Of a stretch of 64,000 bases of DNA, positions 34,276 to 45,734 are shown in pieces. The DNA comes from Vandiemenella viatica (Eukaryota > Arthropoda > Insecta > Orthoptera > Morabidae), in assembly GCA_031002005.1 (NCBI GenBank), contig JARYHS010008074.1, positions 268,275,930 through 268,339,929 of the forward strand, given 5' to 3'. The first letter of the stretch is position 1. Every line of letters begins with the position of its first letter. Under the pieces are notes generated by a model that made no database searches, was not told where the DNA came from, and worked only from the letters and a program-made list of their open reading frames with translations. Made by a program: the position numbers and the translations under genes.

Positions 34276-35308
34276 TCCCTAATCTAAAAAAGGAGCTGCC
34301 CTAACACCATTAACAACAGGTATCTTTTCATGTGAATTTGTGGCCCCAATTAATTGTTTTGCTATGAGATCTGAAAGAACCCCCTTCCCTCTACTATTGA
34401 GGTGTAGGCCATGCCTAGTATAACCCCACCTATCAATAGCATCTACAGGTACCAAGCCCATGCCAGAGCCAATATCAGACATAAGATACCGTTCCAGTTC
34501 CAGATTCACTCACCTCACAGCAGAGTTCATCTGTGGCCGATCATAGCGTCTCAAGACCGACATCACACTGACCCGAGTGTGGCACGTTGCTTCTGCTATT
34601 TTCTCCAGGTCATCTCTGATACTATACCTATCATTCCTGCCCAAACTATTTCCCGCTCCTCCCACTATCACTACATGATCCTTATCTGTTAAATCCTTAC
34701 ACAAAGAACCTATATCTTCTACTACCTGACCGAGACTAGCACTAGGTTTGAAGAAACTCATGACCTGGAAACCTGATCCTAATTTTTCCTGTACCAATGG
34801 CCCAACACCTCGTCCATGGCTACTACCTAGCAGCAAGACTTTCTTTTTCCCTAATCTCTGCCTACCAGACTTAACTACACAGTTTTTCCTACAAGTCTGC
34901 TGCTTTTTACCTACACCTACAACTACAGAAAGCTCATCCCTGTCTAACTCTGGCAACAGGGCAAACCTATTTTTCACCCCAACAACAAAAGAATCAGAAG
35001 CCCTTCTTGTTCTAATTGCCCTTTTCCCTGTCACCAGTTCCCAACCATCTCTGTTTCCCTCCCTGCGCAGCCTATCCAACTCCTTTCTAGCCTCTATCAG
35101 TTCAGCCTGAAGGACACTAATCCTTTCCTTCTGCTCCAATATCTTCTTACTTTTGAAACAATCTTTACAAAACCATGGGAGAGCCTCCTCAATTTCCCCA
35201 ACTTTCGACGCCACTACAAATCGCACCCCAATGAAACCATTTCTCACACCCTTCGCAAAAAAATCCAGCCCTCAAAAATTTACGGCAATGTCCACACTTT
35301 TCACTCAT
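34276..35308 (-). pseudogene. LINE ORF1: PHD-like finger + SGNH esterase
   Basis: It starts MSEKCGHCRKFLRAG with a C..C...C..C....WFHW finger, then a frameshift near 35240. A coiled-coil-like helix (about 35150-35060, ISVLQAELIEARKELDRL) follows. The SGNH-type esterase domain has VLLLGSSHGRGVG (nucleophile Ser block) and ends with GYTRHGLHLNSRGKGVLSD (catalytic His block). A TGA at 34510-34512 interrupts it where the related copy at 60.7 kb has an Arg codon, consistent with a CGA-to-TGA change. By eye about two thirds of residues in the central 109 match ORF1 of the CR1 at 59930. CR1-group ORF1 proteins bind RNA and may have membrane or lipid-related activity. Confidence 0.8.
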
Positions 35309-35905
35309 TATTACAAGAAACTAACAACAACAAAGTACACAATACGAGAAACAAAATTTGTTGAACTTAACCTTACAAAAAATCTGCTAAATTAATTCAC
35401 AAGTAAGCTTTATCTAAATATATCTAACTGACATTGATAAATGAAGTATGATTATGAAGATTAATGTCTCAGCTTTGGTGACATCATAAATTAAGAAAGA
35501 TTTTTTTTTGGAATTGAAACCTTAAAGGGAAAAAGTATCAATAGTTCTACAATGCATTTTTGTGTCACGAGCCATTTATCTCCATTAATATCTAATCGAA
35601 GTAGATAAATGAGGTATCATTTTAAAGATTAAGGTCTCTGCTGTGGTCACTTCCTATTTTAAGGAAATACTTTTTCTTAATTTATCCCTTAAAGGGCATA
35701 AATATTAATATTTCTAAAAAACTTTTTTGTATCACGAGCCATTCATCTCCTTGGATACCAGACAGAAATCAATAAATGAAGTAGGATTATGAAGAGTAAT
35801 GTCTCTGATTTGATGAAATCATGTATTAAGAACAAAAGTTTTTGGAATTCAACACATAAAGGGAAAAATTATCAATAGTTCCATAATGCATTTTAGTGTC
35901 ACAAG

Positions 35906-38104
35906 CAGTGGCGGCTCTAGACGTAGTGCCACTGTGACATGTCACTACCTCTAATCATGAATAAATAAATTAAAAAATAAATGCAGTGAAAGAAAAATAA
36001 ATATTTATAAATGCGGCATTCTCTACTCTACAGCTAGGGAAAGTAATGAACTCCATCTGTTGGCCACATCAGTGAACTGTTTCGCTGTGGTGGAGACAAA
36101 TCTTAGTTGGCACAAATCGCGCATGCGCTCTAGCGTTTTCGTGGAAATATTCAAGGTCGGGGGTTCGCTTTGTTAATGGGGAATGGAGACATGCTGCAGC
36201 TCGATAAAGTTAGTAATACTGCTGGCAGAGTGCAGCAGCTGACATTTTTGTAGCATTCAACTAAATATCCACTTTAACAGTGCTTCAGCCTGTTCGCTGA
36301 TTACTGGTGGTCCGCGAACATAGTTCAGGAGTTCCACAGGCATAATATCATTAATTCTGGTACCATATTCATACTTTATAAGGCTGTATGCCCAACATTT
36401 AAAAGCCTTGAATATTTAAATGACCCGGCAAAAATGTGGCATTTCCAGGATGAGATAGAACAGCATTGTTTCTACAACAGTCTATTCACTTACATGTGGC
36501 GTCTAGAGATTAAGTAAATGACGGTTTACTAAGGGGTTTGAATGGGTATGAGGAACCGTGGTAGTTGATAAGATTGGTAACGCGAGTGGTGAAGTAAATA
36601 AAAATAAAAGGAATACAGTCTAGCGTGTTTTATTTTGGTTTATGTATGTAGGCAGGTGGTATAGTGTAGCACCCATCCTGTAGTAACATTATTATTTATC
36701 TGGTTTGGTCTGATTAATATGTAATTAACTTTTAATAGTTCAAATCCAGTTTTATATCTGCGTTTTCATAGGATTCAAAACGTAGTTTTAGATTTATTAT
36801 GTTATAATGGTACATTTTAATAACAACAAAATAAAATTAGGGCCAGGGCAGAAGACATTAAAAAAGACAGAGGAAAAATTGTGAAGGTGACTAGCGACGG
36901 AGGAAGGAAACTCAGAAGAGGAAAATAAAGTTGTGCAATCGTCGTCCATAGTCAGCTGAAACAAAAAGGAGAGAAAAAAAAAAGAAAAAAGAAATAGGCC
37001 TATGTGAGTTAGTGGCCTACAACATTATTTTTGAAAATTTACTGGTCCTCGGGTTGAAAAAGGTTTGGATACGCTGCCCTAGAAGCTTTGTCAATGCGAT
37101 CAGGCAATATTGTTTTTGTTTGGTTTTTTTTTTCTTAGATTCTCTGAAGGAGAATTACATAAGTTTATGAATGCACGTAACAGGAAACGATTCTCAAGAG
37201 AAATGTGTTCCACTGCTGTCGTGGTCATCGAAGACAGTGCCGGATAAGAAAATATGGGGTCCTAAGCACTCTAAAAAATTTTGACTCCCTCTGTTTTTGA
37301 AATTAATTATATGTATTTTATAAGTTCAAAGAAAAGGTTTTGTAGATCACTAATAGAATTTATCATATTTTTATTCAATTAACAAACGAATTTTACAATT
37401 TATCATATTTTGAAAATTATTTTTATTTATCGTACACTACTATGAAACAAAAAAATTAATTTCCATGCTTTTCATATAATTTTGATTGTTTTATTCTGGA
37501 TGATTTATTTTTTATTATTTTTATTTAGTGAAAAAAGTTAACTTTCAGGGAGTATTCAAAAATAAGGGAATCCAGGCTACTGCCTAGTCATGCCTAGTCC
37601 TACATTTTGGGTAATCCAACACTGCTTGTAGATCAACTTGTCAGTTTTTGGTTAATCAGTAAATGTTTACCGTTTGGTCAATTTTAAAACATTTATCATT
37701 GATTAATTTCAAAATCATTTAATTAATCCGGCAGTAATTGCAGGTAATGAGACTTTCACACATTATAAATCTTTATATAGCGAGATTCTTACTCTGAGCT
37801 GTTTTTCACCTTTCACTTCAATGATGATCAGTAAGCAGCGGAAACATTCAGTGGCGGATCCAGGGAAGGAGAGGGCTTGGGGGCTTAGGTGCCTCCCACC
37901 CCCAAAAGCACCAAGGTCACCTCCGACGACATGGAATTTGGGAACCTTATTTTTATGCTGTTCTCATAAGGGCGGCATTCTGGATTAATGAGCCCCCCAA
38001 ACCAAATCCTAGCCCCCCCCCCAAATCAAACAAAAATCCTGGATCCGCCACTAGAAACATTTTGTTGTTGTCACTACCTGAGGAAATCACTTAGGCCGCC
38101 ACTG
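35906..38104. mobile_element. hAT-type element with perfect 8-bp duplication
   Basis: It starts CAGTGGCGGCTCTAGA and ends AGGCCGCCACTG, with GTCACAAG on both sides (35898-35905 and 38105-38112). The interior of about 2 kb has no recognisable transposase and holds another hAT element at 37849-38053. Near 37050-37083 there is a hAT-like subterminal block (cctcgggttgaaaaaggtt..gctgccct), perhaps a further fragment. It is inserted within a satellite monomer and so dates after the array formed. Confidence 0.8.
37849..38053. mobile_element. hAT MITE nested in another hAT element
   Basis: It starts CAGTGGCGGATCCAGGGA and ends TCCTGGATCCGCCACTA, with GAAACATT on both sides (37841-37848 and 38054-38061). 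205 bp, no coding. It shares end sequence and C-rich interior with the MITE at 24824-25117. Confidence 0.85.
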
Positions 38105-38803
38105 GTCACAAGCCATTTATCTCCATTAATATCTAAGAGACAGATAAATGAGGCATCATTTTAAAGATTAAGGTATCCGCTGTGGTCACATCATATTTTA
38201 AGAAAACAATTTTTCTTAATTTAACCCTTCAGGAGAAATATATCGGTAATTCTAAAAAGTGTTTTTTGTGTCTCGAGTCATTTATCTCCCTTGATACTGA
38301 AAAAAAATTTGATAAACAAGGGATCATTTTAATGACTATGGTCTTCAGTTTTGTTACACAATATTTTAAGAAAGATATTTTTGAAAATTCGACCCTTAAA
38401 GGGCATAAGTTCTAATATTTTTGCAACGTGTTTGTCTGTCATGAAACATTTTTCTCCCTTGACACCTAACCGAAATCGATAAATGAGTTATCGTTTTAAA
38501 AATCAGTGTATCCACATTGGTCACATCATATTTTAAGAAAGAACTTTCTCCATTTTCAAACCTTAAGGGTCAAAAATATTATCATTTCTAAAATGTGTGT
38601 TTTTTGTTGTACCTAACTGAAATAGATAAATGGGGTATCATTTTAAAGATCAAGCTGTCTGCTTTGGTCACACCGTATTTTATAAAAGGATTCTTTGGTA
38701 TTCGAGTCTTAAAGTCTAAAAGTATCAATATTATTTCTACAATGTTGTTTTATATATATATATATATATATAGATTGCTAGGAAACAAAGGCGCTAAAAG
38801 CGG

Positions 38804-39077
38804 ATATATTGAACATTGGATAGGATAAAAAACCACCGCTTACCAAAGAAGGGGATTCCAGTGGCGTTGGAACACGAAAAAAACATGAACACACACAGAA
38901 TAAAATTTTCGAGCATGGCTCTTCCTCAGTAGAAGTGAGATGGCTGCACGCAAGCGCTGCTGGCAGCCAACTCAATTTTATTCTTTGTGTGTTCATGTTT
39001 TTTTCGTGTACCAACGCCGCTGGAATCCCCTTCTTTGGTAAGCGGTGGTTTTTTATCCTATCCAATGTTCAATATAT
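38804..39077. mobile_element. Foldback MITE in a (TA)n microsatellite
   Basis: Arms of about 104 bp (38804-38907 and 38974-39077) are near-perfect inverted copies with blocks ATTGAACATTGGATAGGAT, AAACCACCGCTTACC and AAAAAACATGAACACAC. The spacer is about 66 bp. (TA)n runs lie at 38751-38772 and 39072-39090. The spacer is GC-richer and non-coding. Superfamily unknown. Confidence 0.75.
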
Positions 39078-39239
39078 ATATATATATATATTAAGAGCCA
39101 TTTATCTCCTTCAATACCTAACCAAAATCAATAAATGACATATCGTTTTAAAGATTAAGGTTTCCAATTAGGTAAAATCATAAATTACAAAAGCATTTTT
39201 TCAAAATTGATGCTTAAAGAGGTCGCACATATGAGACAA

Positions 39240-39610
39240 TTCAGAGCCAAGTACCTAGATTGCAGCAGCAGATATCACAGAGATGTCAATAAACTGTTTT
39301 TTATATAATAGGTAGCTTTTCAGTTATTTATTTATTTTTATTTTTTTTCTGTTACAGAAACATTTCTGTTTTCTATACATTTCCAATGTAAACATTTTAT
39401 TAGTAAAAATTTTGCTCATAGGCTATGATAACAGCAAAACACATATCACAGAGATGTTGATACATTGTGTGAATTTTGTTCAGGTTGGTTTTATTCTGTT
39501 AAGGTCAGTGACAGTTTGTGTACATACAGTGTGTTTTAAATTTTCCTAACTGTTTCATAATATGTTGTAAGTATTTTGATGTGTACCTAATACACTAAAC
39601 AAATAAATGT
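39240..39610. other. No feature recognised
   Basis: AT-rich DNA between the satellite array and the large palindrome; no coding or repeat boundary seen. Confidence 0.35.
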
Positions 39611-39611
39611 T

Positions 39612-40362
39612 TACAAATAATGCTCTCGGGTGACTAGCCGAGTTATGGAAGTGTTATAATAATCACACAATATTTCGGCACTCTGAATCGTTGGCGCCAT
39701 CTTCCGGTGAAGTGAGGTCAGGAACATGCGAAGCTGCTGAGCTAGACCAGATTCCCGCTGCTAGCCTCTGATTGGTCGGCTGTGGAACCAGTCGTAGCAG
39801 GGGTCAAATCTTGTTGCGGCTTGAATCGATGCCAAGGTGGAGTTACCGCTAGATTTGATGTCCTTTTTTACATGACATATAGCAGATGGGCTTAAAATCA
39901 CCGCTCCTTCGAAGAAGATATCCGAAAACAAAGCCTTCACGATAAATTGTTTGTCCAACTGATGGGTCAACACGAATCCGTTGTGGGCCTCATATTGAGC
40001 CATGCTGCCACGTGATTGGACAAACAATTTATCGTGAAGGCTTTGTTTTCGGATATCTTCTTCGAAGGAGCGGTGATTTTAAGCCCATCCACTATATGTC
40101 ATGTAAAAAAGGACATCAAATCTAGCGGTAACTCCACCTTGGCATCGATTCAAGCCGCAACGAGATTTGACCCCTGCTACGACTGGTTCCACAGCCGACC
40201 AATCAGAGGCTAGCAGCGGGAATCTGGTCTAGCTCAGCAGCTTCGCAGGTTCCTGACCTCACTTCACCGGAAGATGGCGCAAACGATTCAGAGTGCCGAA
40301 ATATTGTGTGATTATTATAACACTTCCATAACTCGGCTAGTCACCCGAGAGCATTATTTGTA
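39612..40362. repeat. 751-bp near-perfect palindrome (346-bp arms, 59-bp spacer)
   Basis: The left arm 39612-39957 and right arm 40017-40362 are inverted copies of identical length. By eye they differ at about five positions. The spacer is 39958-40016. The arms are GC-richer than the surroundings and contain a matching open frame of about 60 codons (for example DIKSSGNSTLASIQAATRFD). Blocks such as CCGGAAGATGGCGC and GTGCCGAAATATTGTGTG faintly recall the 3' regions of Penelope-like elements; that is only a suggestion. No TIR-type target duplication was found. Confidence 0.85.
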
Positions 40363-40514
40363 TTCTCAACGCCGAGAAAGACTTCGTAATTAAATAAATG
40401 TTTGCTGCAAAGAGGCGGTTCTACTTTTCATTAGGTGTTAAAAGCATTCAACTTCACTATTCATCACATTTTATTTACGAAACTTTCACATGGGTCATCT
40501 AGTTTAAACTTTAA

Positions 40515-40995
40515 ATTCTTATAGTGTATTTGGCGAATTACTCATCATTTCTCTAGGTAATTTATTCCAATCCCTGACTCCCTTACTGACAAAAAAAAAT
40601 TTTAACACACCGTCGTGCATGAAATCAAGTGACAGCCCATGGTAATGGTCATCTTTACCCGTCCATGCACCTCTCTTAATTCTCCTACCAATATCTTTCC
40701 ATGCCTCAACACCCCCATGACTCTCTTCACCCTCCTTCTATCTTCCAACAAATCCCACCCCAGCTCCTTTATCATATTATTGACCGATAGTGTTCTGCTG
40801 TAATTTCCAAAGACAAATCTAGCAGCCCTCCACTGCACCCCTTCGAACTCCCGCATTTGATACCAAAACTATGGGTTCCATACTACACCACCATATTCAA
40901 GCAGTAATCTGACCAAAGTTTAGCAATCCAATTTTTCTTACTTCTCTAGTACAGCCTCTCATCACTCTTTCTAACAGTGGATGATTTTGGACCCT
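40515..40995 (-). repeat. CR1-like LINE 3' fragment
   Basis: On the minus strand it carries the ORF2 C-terminal blocks (ERVQWRAARFVFGNYS-like sequence, WDLLEDRRRVKRVMGVL near 40750) shared with the other CR1 copies, ending near 40995. Eroded; no open ORF2. Confidence 0.7.
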
Positions 40996-40999
40996 ATAC

Positions 41000-42270
41000 C
41001 TTTTACAATTTAATATGAATAATCAACTGTAATCCATAATATGGAAATAAAATAAGATTTGGAAACTAGCAAGAAATAAAGTATAAGTACATGTAATTAC
41101 TAATCATGATGAATAATTAGGAAAGAAATACTAAAGATGAATCCTGCGATATGTGCAAGTTTAAGATTATTTAAGAAAAAGCATTAAGGTAGAAAATGTT
41201 TATAAAATTTACATCTATTGATTGGTAAAGTTTCAGATAAATTGATAAGAGATTTAGTCTTGCAACATAATTAATGGGTTACCATAGTGAAGAGAAGACA
41301 CAGGCAAAGTCAAAATAAAAAAAGGAAAATTAAAACACTTATTTGGTGAAGTTGGAAATGTTAAAATAAATAAAATCATTTATAAAGCAACTTATTAAAG
41401 TTATGAGGTTTAAAATATTTGGTTCAAATGAAGACTAGGGAATACAGATACACATTTGGACTTGTTCTGGAAAGAATCAACAGAAGTGATTGTGTCATGT
41501 GACTCTCAGCCAGTAGGCCAATATGTTTGGATTTTGAGGTTGTAAGGTACCTATTAGCTTGCCAAAAGCATTCCCACTAGCTATCCCCAATAGTACGATA
41601 CTCTAATGTAATACTCTAATTCCATGTAAAGTAATTTTCAACTTGAATGGATTTTCCTGCATTCATTTTCATGACTAAAGCTCACCATAAGAATAATTTT
41701 TAAGTGTCTGGAAAAAATTAATTTAATAGATAATTTGGTCTGTTTAAATTTTAACCCACACAGTTAGGAAAGCTAGAATTTAAGATTTGAAATAACTTTG
41801 AATTGAGTAAAGTTACAGCCAATCTCTTGTCACCACCTATAGTCAGCACTGTCTATCATATTCTGATAGTGAAATTAACTAATTAAACCAAATTTAATTA
41901 TTACTTTTAATTACAAAAAATTAGGAGAAAAAATAAAGTTCTTAACTAAAAGAAACAGAACTGAGAAATTTACACATATATAGTGGTTTCTGTAAAAAAA
42001 TTTATACCTTGGTAAGATAATTAAGATTTTGAAGATAGATTGTCGTGAATTGTTGAGGAAGCATGGCAAATTGTGACAAGCTGATGATGTAAGAGACTTC
42101 AAGGCTAACCTTATAGAAACCCTTTTGAATGTTGAATTAAATTAAAATAGGTTATGATATTAGGAAGTCCATGTATTAATTGCAAGTTAAACCATTTAGT
42201 ACATTGGTAGATATTAATTTTTGAAAGATTTTGCTGATGTCATAGAAGTTGAAAAGTTGATAAAAGTACC
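41000..42270. other. No feature recognised
   Basis: AT-rich sequence with no supported gene or repeat boundary. Confidence 0.35.
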
Positions 42271-42276
42271 TGCAGC

Positions 42277-42387
42277 CATGGGCGCCGGGAGGGGGGTGCA
42301 AGGGGGTGCACTTGCGATGGCGATGGGGGGGGGCATCAGTGCAGCCCTAGTGTACCTCCCCTAGAAGCAATCCTGCTGGCGCCCATG
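42277..42387. mobile_element. Small GC-rich hAT-type MITE
   Basis: It starts CATGGGCGCCGGGAGG and ends CTGGCGCCCATG, with CCTGCAGC on both sides (42269-42276 and 42388-42395). 111 bp, no coding. Its CATGG terminus and 8-bp duplication are shared with the two micro-insertions at 16391 and 26207. Confidence 0.8.
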
Positions 42388-42624
42388 CCTGCAGCCATCT
42401 TTAAATTGCCCAGTCTTTCGATTGTTATCAAAGACGTAAATTCGTGTTGCTATGTGGCCCAGTTTTCCACTAGATTTCAAACCGTTAACTTCACATTGGT
42501 TCGCTTATGTATGTATAGTATAGCTGACTAAAATTTTGTATCTCAAACCTTCATTTTTAAATTACAAGGAAAGGTAAAATGACTTATCACTCACCAAAGT
42601 TGAAGGCACTGACAGGCCTTCATT

Positions 42625-43300
42625 TTTGTGATTTTGGTAAATTATTCATCACTTCTCTCGGTAATTTATTCCAAACACTTACTCCCTTATCTACAACATA
42701 AAATTCTCCAACTCAATTGATTGCCAGATGCAGTAAAGTTCATATTTTCCCCATTCATCCACTATTCTTCCATCAAAATCTTACAAAGCTTCATCACTAG
42801 CATATGGCTTGTACAATCAAAGCACTCTCTACATCTTCTTTCTATCTTCAAATGAAAAATAATCCAGCTTGTTTGTCATATCAGTCACAGATTTTGCTCT
42901 GTAGTATTTCCCATAAGCAAATATAGTTTCCTTTCATTGTTCCACCTCCAATTCAAAGTATGCTTCACCACTATACTCAAGCAAAGATCTGACTAAATTT
43001 TTGTATCCCAAACCCTCACTTCTTTGATATATCTGCCATTAACCTCTGAAATAAAATGGGGATTTTACTTTATTCACCTACTGGCTCTCCAATTAACAAT
43101 CTTTATTTTTTTTTTTTTTTTTATCTGTTTAGCTAATACCCTTCTTAGCATTTATCTTCATTTCATGTTGACCTATTCAGTTCGATATCCTGTCAACGCC
43201 ATCCTGCTGCAGTTTACAGCCATCTCTCATTTTGATCCTACAATATATAATTATATCATCTGTAGACTACATAATGTCAGGATTAAATATTGACTCTGGG
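42625..43300 (-). repeat. CR1-like LINE fragment, 3' end to the FADD region
   Basis: The lower part matches the 3' end blocks (attattcatcacttctctcgg) and the upper part reaches the region encoding the RT FADD box (about 43255). Heavily decayed. The copy may continue at 45365 and 48150 (see those entries). Confidence 0.6.
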
Positions 43301-43304
43301 GCTA

Positions 43305-45360
43305 GCAAACACAATGCCTGAGCTTTGAATAATGATGGTCATGACCGTAGCCTCTGGTACACACAATATTTAAATAATCCAGTCGCCACACACATGTTAC
43401 CCATAGGTAATATTGAAATAAGTTCACAGTGCACAATCTTAAAGTCACAAAAGATGTATATTCTTCCAAAAGTTCTCCTTTACATTTTCAGCACAGAATT
43501 TTGGATATGGCTATCAGAATACATTTCCCTTAGAAGATCACAGGTCAAGCATGCTCACAAGGGAAGATAGCTCTCATCTGGACCCCTTAAACAGAAGAAA
43601 GTTTAAATACTGCATTATTAAGATATACCGCCGCCACATGGAACCATTTATTCAGCTAGCTGCACATGAGCCTACCTACTCAAGATCTGCTTGTAGACTG
43701 ACTGACCAGCCAGTATGGCTGCTTTCTACACATTGAATTCGTCAACTTTGTAACATCAGCAAAACACTTTGAAAATTAATATCTCAAAAGGTACTTTAAT
43801 CTCTTAACTCGTAATTAACATATGGATTTTCTAGTGTCTTTCTCTATCTATTTCAACCTGGTTTTAGTCCTCAGAAAGGCTTTTCTTAAATTAATCCTCT
43901 CACATCATTAGTCCTATTGCCTTTCTTAACATTCCTAAAATCCCATTTATCTTATAGACGCCATTAGCTTTCTACAGAAATCAATACATCATTTTAACCC
44001 TCTTGATTTTCTCTATCTTCTGATATAAATTTTTTTCTACCTTCATTAGTTCAAATTTTTTCTTTTAATTAAAAATGGTACTTAAACATTGAATAATTAC
44101 TTAAATTTTATATCGAAAACATGGTAGAAGGTGCTGACTGTTACTGGTGATAAAAACTTTGCTGTAACTTTTCGTGTTTCTAAGTTATTTCAAAAATTTT
44201 GGTTCAGTCCCCTCTGACTGCATGGTTTGCTGACAATATATTGTAAGAGTCCCATCAGACTGACAGGGTAGCCAAGGGGTAAATTTGGGTTAATTTTGGA
44301 CTTTTACTGTGGTGGGACTCTAGAGGAGAGTGTAACTAACCTTGTGGCGTTCTTGTGGCTGCAGAAGTCTCTTCTATCTTGATGGTCTTGAGCTCTTGCA
44401 TCTTGTGTGCTAATTAATAAGATGTATTTCATCACGAATAATGTGGCATCAGCCGATTAGTAGGTTCGGCAACCAAGATAGAGTAAGGCAGGTACATTTT
44501 AGATGACCAGCTGAGATTCTATCTTATTACGAATGATAACAGGCATCTAGCAGTTATGAGGTCTCATTTAATGTCATTGAAAGCCGTGAACATACAGCCA
44601 GTAACATGACTGTGAGGATCCTCCTGACAGCGCCTATCTAAGATGCTAATTGCATCTGGCTGAGTAATAACTCATAGACTAATGGATTGTTGTATGATTG
44701 GATGACAAGCTAAGTGGCTGATGGTATGCTACCCCCATGATCTTTCAGGGCCTACATGGTGAACAGACTTGAGCGAAGAGAGTCGTTTTTACTGTTGGAA
44801 ACTCATACTGCCTGATGAAAGCTACCGATGGAAAAACTCGTCGATGATTGCCCGCAGAGTGAGAGATAATAATTTGTTGTTACTTCGAAGGTGAACATTA
44901 TTCATGTCAGAGAGTCAGTTGCAACTAGTAATATCAATCGAATCAGTGTCTCAGCACATTCCTAAAAAACAATACTGCGCTCAGCTTGGCACGTGCGAAG
45001 ACTGACCTGCTCAATACTGAAATAATATATTCTAAATTCCTTTTAATAACTCTATATGTCCATTAGGATCCTGAAAATATCTTTTTAAGTTAATTTTTTT
45101 TGGATATGATAAATACACTTTAAAATGCTTCTCATCAAAAGTTCTAACAGTGAAAATGGATGCAAGAAAGACTTTTATGGTTGAAAAAACTACTTTAACT
45201 AAATTCCTATAGTCCACCTTGGCAGCCTTGAAATCAAACTCTAAAGCTTGTTACTACTGGGAATAGCCAGTAGAAATACTTTTCTGTGTTTGTTTTCTGG
45301 ATTAAACCTATCGCTAAATGGTTTCGACAAGCTTACAGATATATTATAATAACTTCTGAC
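43305..45360. other. Unassigned 2-kb stretch between CR1 pieces
   Basis: The CR1 sequence stops near 43300 at the FADD region and resumes at 45365 just upstream of it, so this stretch is probably one or more insertions. I found no transposase, clear terminal repeats or target duplication. Open frames such as 43325-43570 have no recognisable motif. Confidence 0.35.
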
Positions 45361-45364
45361 CATT

Positions 45365-45565
45365 AATTCCAATTCATTATTATAATGAATAAAAATAGTA
45401 CCAATACACCACCTTGTACTCTCATATTTAGCTTTACCTTTTTCAATACTGCCTCATGTACCCTAACTCTTTGCTTTCTACCTTTTAAGAATTGTTCTAC
45501 CCAGCAAGTTACTTCCTCATTCATTCCTATAGTTTTCTTTTTATATAACAACATATTATGACACA
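45365..45565 (-). repeat. CR1-like LINE fragment, RT palm segment
   Basis: The minus strand reads from a KVSHKM-like block (SSHMCHNM) through WVEQFLKGRKQRVRV to FLFIIIMNWN. This corresponds to the RT segment just upstream of the FADD box. It complements the fragments at 42625-43300 and 48150-48520 without overlap. Confidence 0.6.
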
Positions 45566-45734
45566 TGTGATGAGACAGTAATTTTTTGATGCATGACTTT
45601 GTTCATGCAGAAAACAGTTAAAACTGGTTTGAACTGATCCCAGTATTACAATTAACATGTTTTGGAATTATTCTGGCTCAGTTGTAGAATTTTTAGGATT
45701 TAAAATACTTTTGTAATTCATTTAAGTGATATTA

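Larger units (their letters stand above)
30912..35415 (-). mobile_element. LINE with PHD/esterase ORF1 and Daphne/Crack/L2-like RT
   Basis: The minus-strand element is inserted in the satellite array. The 3' end at about 30912-30935 has an (ATTGT)n tail. The 3' UTR has about four copies of a ~65-70-bp unit (31012-31270, 'gatgtacagtcatagcatacatgg') with a poly(A)/(T) run at about 31134-31155. ORF2 lies at about 34200-31313 and ORF1 at 35308-34276. The gene order and domain content are those of the CR1/L2 group. Many frameshifts are present. Confidence 0.8.
30225..39240. repeat. Satellite array, ~160-172-bp monomers, interrupted by insertions
   Basis: A monomer with recurring blocks is repeated: gccatttatctcc, then cgataaatgaggtatcattttaaag, ggtcacatcatattttaag and cccttaaagggcaaaaatatc. 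The 'atttatctcc'-type marker falls at about 30240, 30410, 30570, 30729 and 30895. It recurs at 35573 and 35744, and again at about 38114, 38279, 38447 and 39096. Adjacent spacings are 159-172 bp where uninterrupted. The array is split by a LINE (30912-35415), a hAT element (35906-38104) and a foldback (38804-39077). Monomers are diverged, so it is not a recently homogenised array. No coding. Confidence 0.75.

Noticed and set aside
34411..35395. Plus-strand ORFs opposite the LINE ORF1
   Set aside because: Antisense shadows of the PHD/esterase ORF1; no motif of their own.
39958..39990. Hammerhead-like CTGATGG...GAA in the palindrome spacer
   Set aside because: The core lacks the required GAAA and a pairing stem II. 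Penelope elements can carry such ribozymes, but this one does not meet the consensus.
43120..43130. T-run as a SINE or LINE tail
   Set aside because: It is a homopolymer within a decayed CR1 fragment with no flanking duplication.
44200..44360. Polypurine tract/LTR-like stretch (ggtgggactctagaggagagtg)
   Set aside because: No TG...CA pair or second copy was found; the resemblance alone is too weak.
44812..44870. Hammerhead ribozyme-like CTGATGA...GAAA
   Set aside because: The bases between CTGATGA and GAAA cannot pair to form stem II, and no matching stem I/III was found, so the match is accidental.
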